Positions 1 through 10,129 of a stretch of 64,000 nt of DNA are shown piece by piece (the stretch's first letter is position 1; the number at the start of each line of letters is the position of its first letter). The DNA is from Streptomyces sp. NBC_00659 (GTDB taxonomy: Bacteria > Actinomycetota > Actinomycetes > Streptomycetales > Streptomycetaceae). The stretch spans positions 9,486,001 to 9,550,000 of the forward strand of contig NZ_CP109031.1 of assembly GCF_036226925.1 (NCBI RefSeq), read 5' to 3'. Made by a program: the position numbers and the translations under genes. The notes below the pieces were generated by a model, which searched no databases, was not told the DNA's origin, and saw nothing but the letters and a program-made list of their open reading frames with translations.

Positions 1-720
1 CGGAGCCAGCGCCGTCTCCCCGGTATTGAGCAGCCGATCATCCCTTCAAAGGATCCGCACCCAATTTCGACGGTCGCCGACCTGCGGAGATATCTGGTCG
101 CGGTGCCTGATCCACGGGCTCGTCGCGGCATCCGTCATCCGTGGACAGCCCTGCTGACCGCCGCAGCCGCTGCCGTACTGTCCGGCGCCGCTTCGATCAC
201 GGCGATCGGCGAGTGGGTCGCGGACGCGCCGCAGCGCGTCCTGTCCCGGATCGGGTTCCGCCCCGACCCGCTGACCGGTCTCCTCCGCGTACCGCACCCC
301 ACGACCCTCCGCCTCGTCCTGGCCGCAGCGGACGGCGACGCCCTGGACCGGGCTGTCGGCCTCTTCCTCGCCGAACGCCAGAAGCCGGGGCCCGGCCGGC
401 GGGTCATCGCCGTCGACGGCAAAACACTTCGGGGCTCCCGCACCGCGAAGCGGCCAGCCGTCGCACTGATCGCGGCGATGCCCCACACCGGCCAGGTCCT
501 CGCCCAACGGCAGATCGACGACAAGAGCAACGAGACCCCGGCCTTCGCCCCGCTCCTGGACGGCATCGACCTGACCGGCGCGGTGATCACCGCCGACGCT
601 CTCCACAGCCAGCACGATCACGCCTCCTACCTGCGCGAACGCGGCGCCCACCACCTGGCCGTCGTCAAAGGGAACCACCCCGCGCTGTACGAGAGGGTCC
701 GCGGGCCCGCAGTTCGGTGA
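1..720 (+). pseudogene. ISAs1-family transposase, truncated at both ends
   Basis: The frame is open from the first base of the window, so the N-terminus lies outside it. The protein resembles ISAs1/H-repeat-associated transposases: an N-terminal segment reading VPDPRARRGIRH, then DGKTLRGS carrying the first catalytic Asp, then TADALHSQ carrying the second, then VVKGNHP. The family continues for well over 100 residues to a catalytic Glu, but here the frame ends shortly after VVKGNHP and nothing downstream matches the missing part. It is therefore an inactive remnant. The exact right-hand breakpoint is unclear because no terminal inverted repeat was found. Confidence 0.7.
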
Positions 721-1601
721 CCAGCCCGCCGGCGGGCAGGCCGTGCTGCTGCCCAGCCGCCGGCACACCATCGAGGGCGGGCGGCGTCCGGCCTGTGTGG
801 TCACCCTGCGCGACGGAGACCAGCGTCCGGAACCCGTCCCACTTCGGCTCCGCAGCGCAGCCCGGTCGTCGATCGGGCTCGGGCACGGGGGGCGCTCGGC
901 ATCGGTTCTGGCAGCATCCACGTCGCAGTGGATGCCTTCCACCAGATGTCCCGGTGCTGTCCTCTTGCCTTTACGCGGGGACCGAGGCGAGGGCGTGTTC
1001 GTCGCCCGGCGCCGCGAGGTGGCGTCCGGCGTCCGGGGCGGCCTGGCAGCCGCTGGCGGCGGCGGTGATGGCCTGGCGGTAGGTGTGGTCGACGACGTCA
1101 CGGCATATACGCCGGCGGCCTCGACGTGCTCCTGCGCACGGTCACCGCCGCCTGACTGCACCCCCCGCACGCCGGGCACCGAAAGGGTTGTGGGGAAAGT
1201 CAGTGACATCCCTCACGTGCCCGGTCCCATCAACGTGCCGCGATAGTACGTGGCGTGTGGCTGATATAAGCGGATCTGGCATACGGAAGCAGGCATACGC
1301 GGCATCTCGGCCGAGGTCACCGGCCCGGGTCACCGGCCTCGAGCCGCCGGACCGCCTCTGCCGCCCTTCTGACGGAGTGTGAGGCGCCGTCGGCGTCCGG
1401 AGCGGCGGCCCGGCATAATCCCGGGCCGGATTCAAGGGTGCCCTCGCCTACTAGGCGAGGTAGTGGAAGCCCCCGTTGTCGTGCCCTCCTGCGGCTTTTA
1501 ACAATGGCGGCCCCGCAAGGCGTCCCCGCAGGTCAAGCGCAGTATCTGTGCGAAACCGAGCCCGCCGGAGGCGCAAGGAGAGTCGACCGAACGAGGTCCG
1601 C
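721..1601. other. intergenic stretch, no gene recognised
   Basis: The frames open here do not look like proteins and overlap one another on both strands. It probably holds degraded DNA next to the transposase remnant and the promoter and leader of the CAP-domain gene. A short hairpin-forming sequence (cctcgcctactaggcgagg) lies near 1442-1460, about 140 bases before the start codon. I could not match the leader to a known riboswitch. Confidence 0.5.
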
Positions 1602-2453
1602 ATGAGGAACCACCGGAAGCACGGCAGGAAGACGCGCCGCCGGCCCATAGTCGTCGCCGTCCTGGCGATGGGCGCGGTGGCGGTGCCGTCGGCCGCCATG
1701 GCGTGCATGGGCGACGAAGGAGCCGAGGCCGTCACCGCCACGGCCAGCGGTCCCTGGACGGACGGGAGGAAAGCGTCCTGGGACGGACACCGGACGGACG
1801 GGAGGAAGGAGTCCTGGGACGGGCACCGGGGGCGGGACGTCCGGACCGCGAAGCCCACGGCGACGGCTTCGCCCCCGGCCTCGCCGACGACCTCTCCCAG
1901 GACTGAGGCGCCCGCCCCGGAGAAGTCCAAGGCACCCGTCTCGAAGGCGATTACCCCGCCCGCCCCGACGAGGACCGCCGCCGCGCCGAAGCCGACCGCC
2001 GTGCCCCCCTCGACGACCGCCGCACCGAAGCCGCCCACCATCACGGCTCCCGCCGCAGGCACGGCGGCCCCCGCGTCCGCCGCCGTCGCCCGCGTGGTCG
2101 CCCTGGTCAACAGCGAGCGCGCCAAGGTCGGTTGCTCCCCGGTCGCCCTGAACGCGAAGCTCTCGCAGGCCGCCCAGGCCCACAGCGCGGACATGGCGAG
2201 CCACAACACCATGTCGCACACCGGTTCCGACGGGTCCGACCCGGGACAGCGGATCACGCGCGCGGGCTACCTCTGGAGCACCTACGGCGAGAACGTTGCG
2301 TACGGGTACTCCACGCCCGAGCAGGTCATGGCGGGCTGGATGGCCAGCGCCGGCCACAAGCGCAACATCCTGGACTGCGGCTTCAAGGAGATCGGTGTGG
2401 GGGTGGCGCAGCCCGGCAACTACTGGACGCAGGACTTCGGCACGGCCCGCTGA
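1602..2453 (+). CDS. secreted CAP-domain (SCP/PR1-like) protein
   Basis: This predicted exported protein has 283 residues. Residues 1-33 form a signal peptide with a basic start, a hydrophobic core and an Ala-rich cleavage region. A Pro/Ala/Thr-rich linker follows and contains a tandem repeat of the type TDGRKxSWDGHR (about residues 48-75). The CAP domain occupies about residues 162-283 and shows the usual HS, GENV and HKRNIL motifs. Bacterial CAP proteins of the YkwD type are secreted and their substrates are mostly unknown. The ATG at 1602 was chosen because it begins the signal peptide and follows a purine-rich site; the frame is open further upstream. A strong stem-loop follows the gene. 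Confidence 0.85.
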   Translation: MRNHRKHGRKTRRRPIVVAVLAMGAVAVPSAAMACMGDEGAEAVTATASGPWTDGRKASWDGHRTDGRKESWDGHRGRDVRTAKPTATASPPASPTTSPRTEAPAPEKSKAPVSKAITPPAPTRTAAAPKPTAVPPSTTAAPKPPTITAPAAGTAAPASAAVARVVALVNSERAKVGCSPVALNAKLSQAAQAHSADMASHNTMSHTGSDGSDPGQRITRAGYLWSTYGENVAYGYSTPEQVMAGWMASAGHKRNILDCGFKEIGVGVAQPGNYWTQDFGTAR

Positions 2454-2499
2454 CGCTCACGGGACCCACGCCCGTCATGGCCCGCCGACCATCACGCCA

Positions 2500-2536
2500 G
2501 CCGCGGCCGCTCCGCTCGCTCCGGAGCGGCCGCGGC
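2500..2536 (+). terminator. intrinsic-type stem-loop after the CAP gene
   Basis: A perfect 15-bp inverted repeat (arms 2500-2514 and 2522-2536, 7-base loop) lies about 45 bases after the CAP stop codon. It is extremely GC-rich and has no clear T-tract, which is usual for streptomycete terminators. Confidence 0.6.
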
Positions 2537-4342
2537 CGGCGTGGGTGCCGTTCTGCCCAGGGCGCAGGTACTGCGCGAGTCCGCCTCACCAGCGAGAACA
2601 CCATCTCCTGGCGCGACCCGACACCAGCACACCAAAGCCGCATTCGAGGATGAAACAACAGGATGAAACGACCTCTTACACAAGATCACTGACACGCCCA
2701 CTCGAGATAGTGTCGGCGAGGTGCTCTTGCAGTCGGGCGTGGCGGAACTCGTAGGTGGCTCCGGCTTGTCGCAGTACTCCTCGCTTGTGGGCTTGGTCGA
2801 GGAAGTCCATCAGGCGCCACGGGAGGCGTCCGGTGGTGCTCAGCCACAGCCGGGTGACAAGGAACCAGTTCCAGGCACTGAGGCAGATGGTTAGCGGGCC
2901 GATGAACAGCCATGTCAGAAGCGAGAGCTCGGCGTAGTCCGAGTTGTCTTTCGGGACGGGGAGGAAGGGGAGCAAGGAGAGCCCGGTTGTGATCAGAGAG
3001 CCGAGTACGGTGAGCGCGACGCCTCGGGTGATGGCGGTCGCCCTGTCGGTGCGCAGTCCGGCCTGCGGGCTGACGGCGCGCGCGGTATCGGCGGGTGAGA
3101 CCAGCCAAGCGTGGATGCCGGAGGCCAGGCCACTGACCAGACCCAGTGCCACACTGACAGTCAGCGCAAAGCTCATCATGGTGCGGAAGAGTGTGCTCGG
3201 TGCCATTGCGAGCAGCCAGGCACGTGAGCGCGGGGGCGGCAGTGCGTCCACAAGGTCGTAGTCATCAACGTATCGGCCGTTGGGGAGTTTGACCTCGGGC
3301 TCCTGGTAGGACTTGGTGAGACGGATTTCGACGTAGCCGTGGAAGGGCACGCAGCGCTTTTCTAAACAGTGCCAGTGTGTGGCTTTGTCGCGAGATGACG
3401 CGGCGTGTGCGTCGCGGTAACCGTACTGGTCCTCCTGGACCACTCCGTCAACCGGCCGGGGGGTGCGTAGGTTTCGGTCGCCGTTGGGGTGCAGGCTGTG
3501 GCGCCATCCGTCCGAGGTGATGACGTAGAGGGTCCCGTCGGACATCTGGTGCTGTGTGCCGTGGGGGAAGTTCCAGTCCTGGGTGCTGCGGATGCGCAGT
3601 GTTGTGGCGGCGGCGATACCGAAGGCGGACCCGAGGCACAGGCTGGCCAACAGGCCAGCTGTGACCCCGCGGACGAGGGCACGCCGGAAGCGCTGGCGCC
3701 GTCTGCGCCGGGCGGCTGGTGGCTGGTGGCGTGGCTGTCCTGGCAGCGCCGGTCTGCCGGTTGTAGAGTCCCGCCGCGGCAAGGACTGCTGCGAGTGCCG
3801 CGAACACCGCACCCCAGACAGGGGCATGGGGGAGGTAGAGGGCCGATGGGATGAGGTATGCCAGCAGTGCCGTGAACAGGACGATTACTACGGAGCTGGT
3901 GAGGTGGTGCCTGGCGAGTTGCGTGTACAGGGGCAGCGGATCACTGACCATGCCCAGCACCGCAAGGGCGATGGCCGTGGCCAGGCCCCAGACGGCGCCC
4001 ATGGTAAGCGATCCCGTGTCGCTGAATGTGACAGGCAGGAACGACGGCACCGACCAGGGAACGAGGACGGTATGCGCGGCGGCACCCGCCGCCAGGCCCG
4101 CCACTACCGCGGCGGCTATGATCCGCAGGACTCCGTGTGCCAGCTGCCTCCCCTCGTGAACGCCGTCTCGGCCCGCTGCGGGCCGCCTGCTCGACAGCGC
4201 CAGGTAGCCCAGACACAGTCCACCGAAGAACCCACCCGTCACGAACGGCAAGTTGCGTGTCGGCACCCACAACCCATCCGTGAACAAGCCGCGTGCCAGG
4301 GACAGCACCAGGGTCTGCTGCAGCGTTGGGTGACAGGTTCGG

Positions 4343-5226
4343 TCACGCGGCCTTGAGGGCCGGTGTGGTCATGACGGTTTCGTATTCGACGGGGGTCAGC
4401 CGGCCGAGTGAGGCTTGTCTGCGGCGTCGGTGGTAGGTCCGCTCGATCCAGGTCACGATCGCGATCCGGAGTTCCTGGCGGGTGGCCCACTTTCGTCGGT
4501 CGAGGACGTTCTTCTGCAGCAGGCTGAAGAAGGACTCCATGGCCGCGTTGTCGCCTGCGGCCCCGACTCTCCCTATCGAGCCAGCGATCTGGTGCCGGCT
4601 GAGCGCCCGGACGAACTTCCGTGACCGGAACTGCGACCCGCGATCGCTGTGCAGAACACAACCGGCGACTTGTCCGCGCCGGGCAACGGCGTTGTTCAGG
4701 GCTGTGACGGCCAGACGGGACTTCATCCGCGTGTCGATGGAGTAGCCCACGATCCGCTTGCTGAAGACGTCCTTGACCGCGCAGAGATACAACTTCCCTT
4801 CTCCCGTGGCGTGTTCGGTGATGTCGGTGAGCCACAGCCGGTTCGGGCCGTCGCGGTGAAGTCCCGGCGGACGAGGTCGTCGTGCACCGGCGGGCCGGCC
4901 TTCTTGCCCCTGCCGCGCTTCTTGCCGAACACGCTCCACCAGCGGTTGTCCCGACAGATCCGCCACGCGGTCCGGTCCGCCATGCCGGCTCCCATGCTGC
5001 GGGCCTCGTCGGCCAGGAAGCGGTAGCCGAACTCCGGGTCCTCACGGTGGGCGTCGAACAACGCGTTCGCGCGAGCGGCCTGCTCGAACTCGGCATCGGT
5101 CACCGGCCGCTCCAGCCAGCGGTAGTAGGGCTGGCGGGCGAGCTTGAGGACCCGGCACGTGACCGTGACGGGAATCCCGCCCGTGGCCAGCTCCTTCACG
5201 AGCGGGTAGATCCTTTTCCCGGCAGG
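4343..5226 (-). pseudogene. IS3 orfB (DDE integrase) with a frameshift
   Basis: The protein has the HTH_21/rve architecture of IS3 OrfB. The first part runs from GKRIYPLVKELA to DDLVRRDFTA. The second part, in another frame, begins NRLWLTDITEHATG and ends TPVEYETVMTT, with DITEH, HSDRGSQF and NAAMESFF giving the three acidic catalytic positions. The frames fit if one base has been lost near 4851-4857. Expression would need a -1 shift at an AAAAG slippery site near 5213-5217, where orfA reads GKG and the shifted frame reads GKRIYP. Confidence 0.75.
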
Positions 5227-5537
5227 TTCGCCTGGGACAGGTAGGCCGCGGCCCGGCGCAGGACCTCGTTCTCCTGCTCCAGCAGCTTGATCCGCCGACG
5301 TGCTTCCCGTAGCTCCGCGTTGTCCTGGCTGGTCATTCCGGGCTTTGTCCCGTCGTCGATGTCCGCCCGGCGCATCCACTTCCACAGCGTCATCGCGTGC
5401 ACTCCGAAGTCGGCGGCCACCTGCTCCACCGTCACGCCCGGGCCGCGGTTCCTCGCGACCCGTACGACATCCTCACGGAACTCTTCCGGATAAGGCTTGG
5501 GCACAGCGACATCCTTCCCACCCGCCCCACAAGGCAA
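5196..5537 (-). CDS. IS3 orfA (helix-turn-helix transposase subunit)
   Basis: This 113-residue protein has the IS3 OrfA pattern: KPYPEEFREDVVRVAR, then a helix-turn-helix (VEQVAADFGVHAMTLWKWMRR), then a leucine-zipper-like coiled coil ending LLEQENEVLRRAAAYL. It binds the element's inverted repeats. The start at 5537 is uncertain because a GTG a few codons downstream is closer to the usual family start. Confidence 0.8.
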   Translation of the reverse strand: MPCGAGGKDVAVPKPYPEEFREDVVRVARNRGPGVTVEQVAADFGVHAMTLWKWMRRADIDDGTKPGMTSQDNAELREARRRIKLLEQENEVLRRAAAYLSQANLPGKGSTRS

Positions 5538-7139
5538 GCCAGATCAGATGTCACCCGATCGTGCGGCAGACCCCCAGGCTGAAGGCCACGGCTGTGCAGC
5601 CCAGGGCCAGGATCGGTCCCAGCCTGCGCAGAAGCCAGGGCAGTTCCAGGCGCAGCTGCCACCAGGCAAACCGCCGGGTGCCGCGCCGCTGCATAGTGCT
5701 GGCCAGGTACCGGAGCCATTCGGGAGCGCGTTCGGCATACGGGCTGTCGGCGAAGGCGGCCGGCACGAACGCCTCCAGCAGGTGCTGCTCGAGCACCGTC
5801 GGATCGGCGAAGCGCTCCTCGAGAAGGCCAGCCGGGTCCCTGCCCGAGTTGCTGTAGACGGCACGTGCCATCGCCACCATCAAGGGCGTACCCAGGACCA
5901 GGCTCAGGGACCGGCCGAGGGGAGCGTCCGCGTGCGCGCGCAGATACGCAAAGACGGGGTCCCACCGCGTAGTCCGCTGCCCGCCCGCACCGCGCACCGG
6001 CCGGGCGGTACGTACCAGGTAGGCGCTGGCGGAGGCGAAGGACAGCGGCTGCAGTTCGACGACGGCAGCCTGCGCGAACACGTTTCCGCTCTCCACGGCC
6101 TTCGTGTACGTCTGCGTGCGGCAGGTCAGCAGCACGCTCTGCCCCGGATCAAGTTCGGCGTTCAGCCGCTGCAGCGCCGCACCGCACAACGACTCCGCCA
6201 TCTCGTCCAGGCCGTCCAGGACCGGCAGGACGAGCCCAGCCTCCAACAGGTCCCGGCTCCAGTGGGCTCCCGGGTAGGTGGCGCGCAGATGGGCGGCCAT
6301 CCAGTCCCGCAGCTGCTCCCGGTCGGGCTGCCAGCCGGCCAGCGGGAAGACCACCGGAACGGGATCACCGGAAGTACGTTGTGCGAGCTTGTCCAGGGTG
6401 AAGCGGACCGCGAGAACCGTCTTGCCGCTGCCCGGACCGCCCAGCACCACCATCCGCCCCGAGGGCACGGTATCGACAACAGCCGCGACACCCTCAAGCT
6501 CGCCCTCCGGCCCCGCGTCCCGGCCCGCACCGTCCCACTCATCGGCAAGCCACGCCTCGGCAGGCGCCCACAGCACCTGGAGCGGGGACGGGTCCTGGAG
6601 CCTGCGCAGCCGCCACTCCGCCTGCCACTGCTCCTGCACCGCCGAGGCCAGCCGATTGGCCAGATGCTGCAGCCGCTCCTGCGACAAGGTCTCTTCGGCG
6701 CGTTCTTTGGCAACGCTTTCCCGCCAGAGGTTGACAGCCAGGCCGACGACGGACACTCCAAAGCCAAGAACGGCTGTGAGCGAAGCGGGTTTATCAAGTT
6801 TTCCCCACGTCAGGACCAGTACGATACCTGCGGCCGCCGCTACCCCCAGCCAGATACCATGACGCCGCCATCGCTTCAGTGACGCACTGACCCGCCCATT
6901 ACTATGCACGCAACGCATAGTAATCGTAACTCTCGGTGACAATCGCGGATGGGCTCCGCGTGTGCGTGTCCATCACCGTGAGGCGCCCGATCAGCAGCTG
7001 GGTCCTCCTGCCGCACAGCTCCTTCTACTGTTCCACCTCGCATCGGCCGACCCTGGTGTGAGGTTCCCCCGCTGTGAGGGAATGGCTGACTAGTGCTGGA
7101 TTCCTCTTTGGCTGGGTATATGTCCTGATAGCGGGGTAG

Positions 7140-7300
7140 TTGCGGGTGCTCGGGGGCGGGTGCTGGACGATGGTTTTATGGGCGCGACCGGAGTGTGACG
7201 AGGGCGAGCGGGCTGTCGTTCGCAGGTTGCCGCGGGCACGGAAGGCTCCTCGGGATGTGGTGATGCGGGCCCGGATGATCGAGCTGAGCTGGGTTGTCGG
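7140..7300 (+). pseudogene. possible IS630-type transposase N-terminal remnant
   Basis: A short open stretch contains EGERAVVRRLPRARKAPRDVVMRARMIE, resembling the N-terminal helix-turn-helix of IS630-type transposases (AERxxLExxxRxxxxxxxxxxRARIVL). It stops making sense where the IS21-type terminal repeats begin at 7302, so it looks like a fragment cut by that element. The match rests on about 30 residues only. Confidence 0.35.
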
Positions 7301-7301
7301 C

Positions 7302-7342
7302 GGTCACGTAATTCCCCACAGCTGTGGTCACGTAATTCCCCA
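7302..7342. repeat. tandem terminal repeats of an IS21-type element
   Basis: The 17-mer ggtcacgtaattcccca occurs at 7302-7318 and again at 7326-7342. Multiple direct copies of such a sequence near the tip are characteristic of IS21-family ends. They mark the likely outer boundary of the istA/istB element to the right, on the istB side, with the nucleotidyltransferase gene enclosed. Confidence 0.55.
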
Positions 7343-7494
7343 GGTAGTGGGCCGTTGCATTGCATGATGTGGAGCGAGTCCGCTTGCTTGTGGCTGTGCC
7401 ATCGTGGTCCCTGCTGTCGCCGGTGGTGGCTGTCGTGGCACCGGCCTGAGAAGCTGTCCGATGCTGGCATCGGATTGAGCGAGGGGCATTCGAG

Positions 7495-7953
7495 GTGCAT
7501 CGCGACGGTCAACCAGTGAATCTTCCAACCGCGCTGTCGCCGGAGCGGGTCGCTGAGATCAACGAGGTCATCAACCAGATCACACGCTGGGCGAGGAGCC
7601 GTGAAGACATCGTCGGCCTGCTCTTGGTGGGGTCTTGCGCCCGCAACGCCGCGCGACCGGACTCCGACATCGACGTCGTCCTGCTGACCACGGATGAGTC
7701 CCGGTATCTCCTTGATGATGCCTGGGCCGTGGAACTCGGGCTGGGCGAACCGATCCGCACCCAATCGTGGGGACCGATCACAGAACGACGCTATTCCACG
7801 GCCTCCGGCCTGGAAGTCGAGCTGGGCATCGGCTCTCCGACCTGGGCAAAGACAGATCCAGTCGATCATGGAACGCATCGTGTCGTCACCGACGGCGCCC
7901 GGGTTTTGCACGACCCGGCAGGCATCCTTGCCGACCTTCTCGCCGCCTGCTAG
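7495..7953 (+). CDS. minimal nucleotidyltransferase-domain protein
   Basis: This 152-residue protein has a polymerase-beta-like nucleotidyltransferase fold. The signature GSCARNAARPDSDIDVVLL (about residues 46-64) supplies the GS motif and the two metal-binding Asp residues (58 and 60). Such small proteins transfer a nucleotide to small molecules (aminoglycosides) or to proteins (MNT-type antitoxins), and the target cannot be deduced here. No HEPN partner is adjacent. The gene lies between istB and the IS21-like terminal repeats, convergent with istB and overlapping its end by 4 bp, so it may be a passenger of that element. The GTG start is tentative. Confidence 0.75.
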   Translation: MHRDGQPVNLPTALSPERVAEINEVINQITRWARSREDIVGLLLVGSCARNAARPDSDIDVVLLTTDESRYLLDDAWAVELGLGEPIRTQSWGPITERRYSTASGLEVELGIGSPTWAKTDPVDHGTHRVVTDGARVLHDPAGILADLLAAC

Positions 7954-8714
7954 TTGACCGGTGGCTTGTCGGCGGGGCCCTTTGGCCGCTTGTTGGGCCG
8001 GTAGCTGGGGCCGTTCATGATGACCTGGTGGCTGGCATTGATCAGCCGGTCCAGCAGCGACTCGGCGACGACCGGGTTGGGGAAGAGGGGATACCAGTCG
8101 CTGGGCGCCCTGTTGCTGGTGATGATCAGGGACCGGCCCTGCCGTTCGGAGACGAGTTCGTAGAGGTCGTCGGCCTGGGGTGCGGTCAGCTGGCGCATGG
8201 CGAAGTCGTCGAGGATGAGCAGGTCGGGGTGGACGATCTCGCGCATGCGCTTGTCCCAGGTGCGGTCCGCGTGGCCCCCGGCGAGCTCGGCCAGGATGCG
8301 GCTGGTCTTGGTGAAGCGGACGTTGGCGCCTTGGCGGACAGCCTGATGGCCGAGGGTCTGGGCAACGTGTGTCTTCCCGACGCCGACGGGTCCGAACAGA
8401 ATGACGGACTCGCCGGAGTGGAGCCAGCGCAGGGCCGCCAGGTCGCGGATCTGGGCGGCCGGCAGCTTCGGGGAAGCGTTGAAGTCGAAGCCTTCCAAGG
8501 TGGCCTGCTGCTCGAACTTCGCCTTGCGCAGGCGGCGTTCGAGAGCAACGGTCTCGCGGCGGCTGATCTCGTCCTGGCAGAGGACCTGGAGGAAGTCGAG
8601 GTGTCCGAGCTCGCCGCCCTGAGCCTGGGTGAGGCGGGCGTCGAGCGTTTCGAGCATCCCGGACAGCCGCAGGGTCTTGAGCGAGTCGCGCAGGGCGGTG
8701 GTCATCACGCTCAT
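7950..8714 (-). CDS. istB: IS21-family helper ATPase IstB
   Basis: This 254-residue AAA+ ATPase carries Walker A GPVGVGKTHVAQ, Walker B LLILDDFAM and the sensor-region motif LIITSNRAPSDWYPLF. IstB assembles with the IstA transposase to direct target selection. The start overlaps the end of istA by 4 bp (ATGA at 8711-8714), the normal IS21 arrangement. Length and motifs look complete. Confidence 0.9.
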   Translation of the reverse strand: MSVMTTALRDSLKTLRLSGMLETLDARLTQAQGGELGHLDFLQVLCQDEISRRETVALERRLRKAKFEQQATLEGFDFNASPKLPAAQIRDLAALRWLHSGESVILFGPVGVGKTHVAQTLGHQAVRQGANVRFTKTSRILAELAGGHADRTWDKRMREIVHPDLLILDDFAMRQLTAPQADDLYELVSERQGRSLIITSNRAPSDWYPLFPNPVVAESLLDRLINASHQVIMNGPSYRPNKRPKGPADKPPVN

Positions 8715-9520
8715 CGGGCGGCCTCCTCGGCGTCACCGCGGTCCTGGTCGTCGTGGACATCGCCCGGGGTCTGGACCGGGATGGCGGCGGCGAACAGGCC
8801 CTCGGGCCCGTGCAGGAAGGCCGCGGCCCCGGCGTCGCCGGTCTCGGGTTCCGGGTCGGTCTCGGTGCCGGCGACCAGGATGCCCTTGACCGTGTGGTAG
8901 GACGGATCACCGACCGCGACCGCCTTCCTGCAGGCGGCTTCCAGCCGCGTGTCTCCGTACTTCTTCCGCAGTCCGAGGACCCCTTGGGCTGCGCGGAGCC
9001 AGTAGAGGGCGTTGACCTCCAACAGTTGGCCGATCACTTCCCGGCAGGCGTCCCCGACCTGGGATGCCTGGCCACGGCACCAGATCGGCGTCCGTATCTG
9101 GAAGGCGATCTTCTCGGGCGGGTAGTCGTTCTTGTCAGTGCGCTTGCCCTGCTCAACTGCCGAGTGGGTCTTGACCAATTCACCCGCGTCGAAGATCTGC
9201 ACCATGGTGGCTGTGGAGCGGACATCGACACGGCGTCCGATCAGCTTCCAGGGCACCGAGTAGAGAGTGCGGCCGACCTTGACGTGGATGTCCGGGCCGA
9301 CCATTGCCTTCGACCATCTGGCCAGCGCAAACGGCTCGGGCGGCAGGGGCAGGAGGGCCGTGGCCTCCACCGCCTCGAACACGGACAAAGGCTTCGCGCC
9401 GTCCAGGGGGCGGAACTGGCGCCGACCTGCGACGTTCCTAGCCCAGAGCAGGGCCTCGGCCTGCATGTGCTCCAGCGAGGTGAACGTCCGCCCGCCAGGA
9501 CGGATCCAATAACGGTCACG
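8711..9520 (-). pseudogene. istA: IS21-family transposase IstA, C-terminal part only
   Basis: Only the C-terminal half remains: RYWIRPGGRTFTSLEHMQAEAL, then the beta-barrel region with VKVGRTLYSVPWKLIGRRV. The N-terminal helix-turn-helix and DDE catalytic core are missing. The break lies near 9520-9560, where DoxX-gene DNA begins. The annotated methionine at 9466 is internal and not a natural start. The element therefore cannot transpose without help. Confidence 0.8.
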
Positions 9521-9562
9521 GAGCGCGTACGGCAGCCGTGGGGCTGACGCGCTCGTGGTGCG

Positions 9563-9997
9563 TCACCGGTGTTCGTACACACCCTCGGCGATGAGGGAGA
9601 CGCCGATGCCCAGCATCCAGACGTCCTTGGCCAGCGCGGTTCCCTGCTCGGTCGGGCGCAGGCTGCCTTCCTGTCGCATCCCCGGCGTACGCAGGTAGAG
9701 CCCGAGGGTGCCAACGGAGAATGCGGTGAGCGCAACCCCGGCGACAGCGGCAGGGACGACTGGCAGGAGCAGTGTCGTGGCAATGGCGAGCTCACCGGCG
9801 GCGAGCAGCCGTACGAACTTGTGGGAGTCGTGCCTGCCCAGGAACGGGTAGGTCGTGGCGGCGAACTGCTGCAGCCTCTCGGCGGTGGCCTCGTCCGCAC
9901 CGAGTTTCGAGAGCCCCGAGTTCAGGAAGAACGCGCCGCTCGTGAGCCTGAGCGGAAGTTGCCGAGCTGCGGAAGATCGTGCCCAACCGAATGCCAT
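9563..9997 (-). CDS. DoxX-like small membrane protein
   Basis: The 144-residue protein has an N-terminal segment resembling DoxX-like proteins (RLTSGAFFLNSGLSKLGADEATAERLQQFA) and about three to four hydrophobic helices (LLAAGELAIATTLLLPVVPAAVAGVAL, FSVGTLGLYL, DVWMLGIGVSLIAEGV). The function of this family is not established; some members associate with quinone or redox metabolism. ATG 9997 was chosen because upstream sequence in frame belongs to a transposase remnant. Confidence 0.7.
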   Translation of the reverse strand: MAFGWARSSAARQLPLRLTSGAFFLNSGLSKLGADEATAERLQQFAATTYPFLGRHDSHKFVRLLAAGELAIATTLLLPVVPAAVAGVALTAFSVGTLGLYLRTPGMRQEGSLRPTEQGTALAKDVWMLGIGVSLIAEGVYEHR

Positions 9998-10129
9998 GCC
10001 GAGCCTCCCAACATTGGCCCCGGATACAACCCTGCCATCCGTTCGAAGCATGTCAAACGGGGGCCGATTTGATTCGGCCCCACCGGCTGGGCCCCGGAGG
10101 ACCAGGTCAGTGCAGGTGAAGCTGCCAGT

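Larger units (their letters stand above)
4311..5573 (-). mobile_element. IS3-family insertion sequence with 3-bp CCA target duplication
   Basis: The element is 1263 bp long. Its ends are imperfect inverted repeats of about 25 bp: both outer ends read GGGTCTGC, and GGGTGACA recurs at the inner side of each. The trinucleotide CCA at 4308-4310 is repeated at 5574-5576 as a target duplication. It carries orfA and orfB on the minus strand, so transposition depends on an OrfAB fusion. The orfB frameshift suggests this copy cannot transpose on its own. Confidence 0.85.
2676..6942 (-). pseudogene. NACHT-domain NTPase/membrane protein gene, split by an IS3 element and frameshifted
   Basis: The N-terminal part (6942-5577) begins with two hydrophobic segments and then has a NACHT P-loop (GGPGSGKT) and a Walker B-like motif (LPVLDGLDEMAE). 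The C-terminal part (4310-2676) has several membrane segments and ends with a tail typical of streptomycete NACHT proteins (LPWRLMDFLDQAHKRGVL, then EFRHARLQEHLA). An IS3 element at 4311-5573 separates them. Joining 5577 to 4310 keeps one CCA copy and gives an uninterrupted frame (AFSLVLSLARGLF). A second lesion, a frameshift between about 3690 and 3790, separates the first membrane segments from the next. NACHT proteins are STAND NTPases, some of them anti-phage; the role of this one is unknown and it is probably inactive. Confidence 0.8.

Noticed and set aside
1442..1500. Possible riboswitch in the leader of the CAP gene
   Set aside because: A small hairpin is present, but I could not match the conserved core of ydaO or any other riboswitch class.
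7495..7953. MNT-HEPN toxin-antitoxin pair
   Set aside because: The nucleotidyltransferase is present but no HEPN-domain partner is adjacent.
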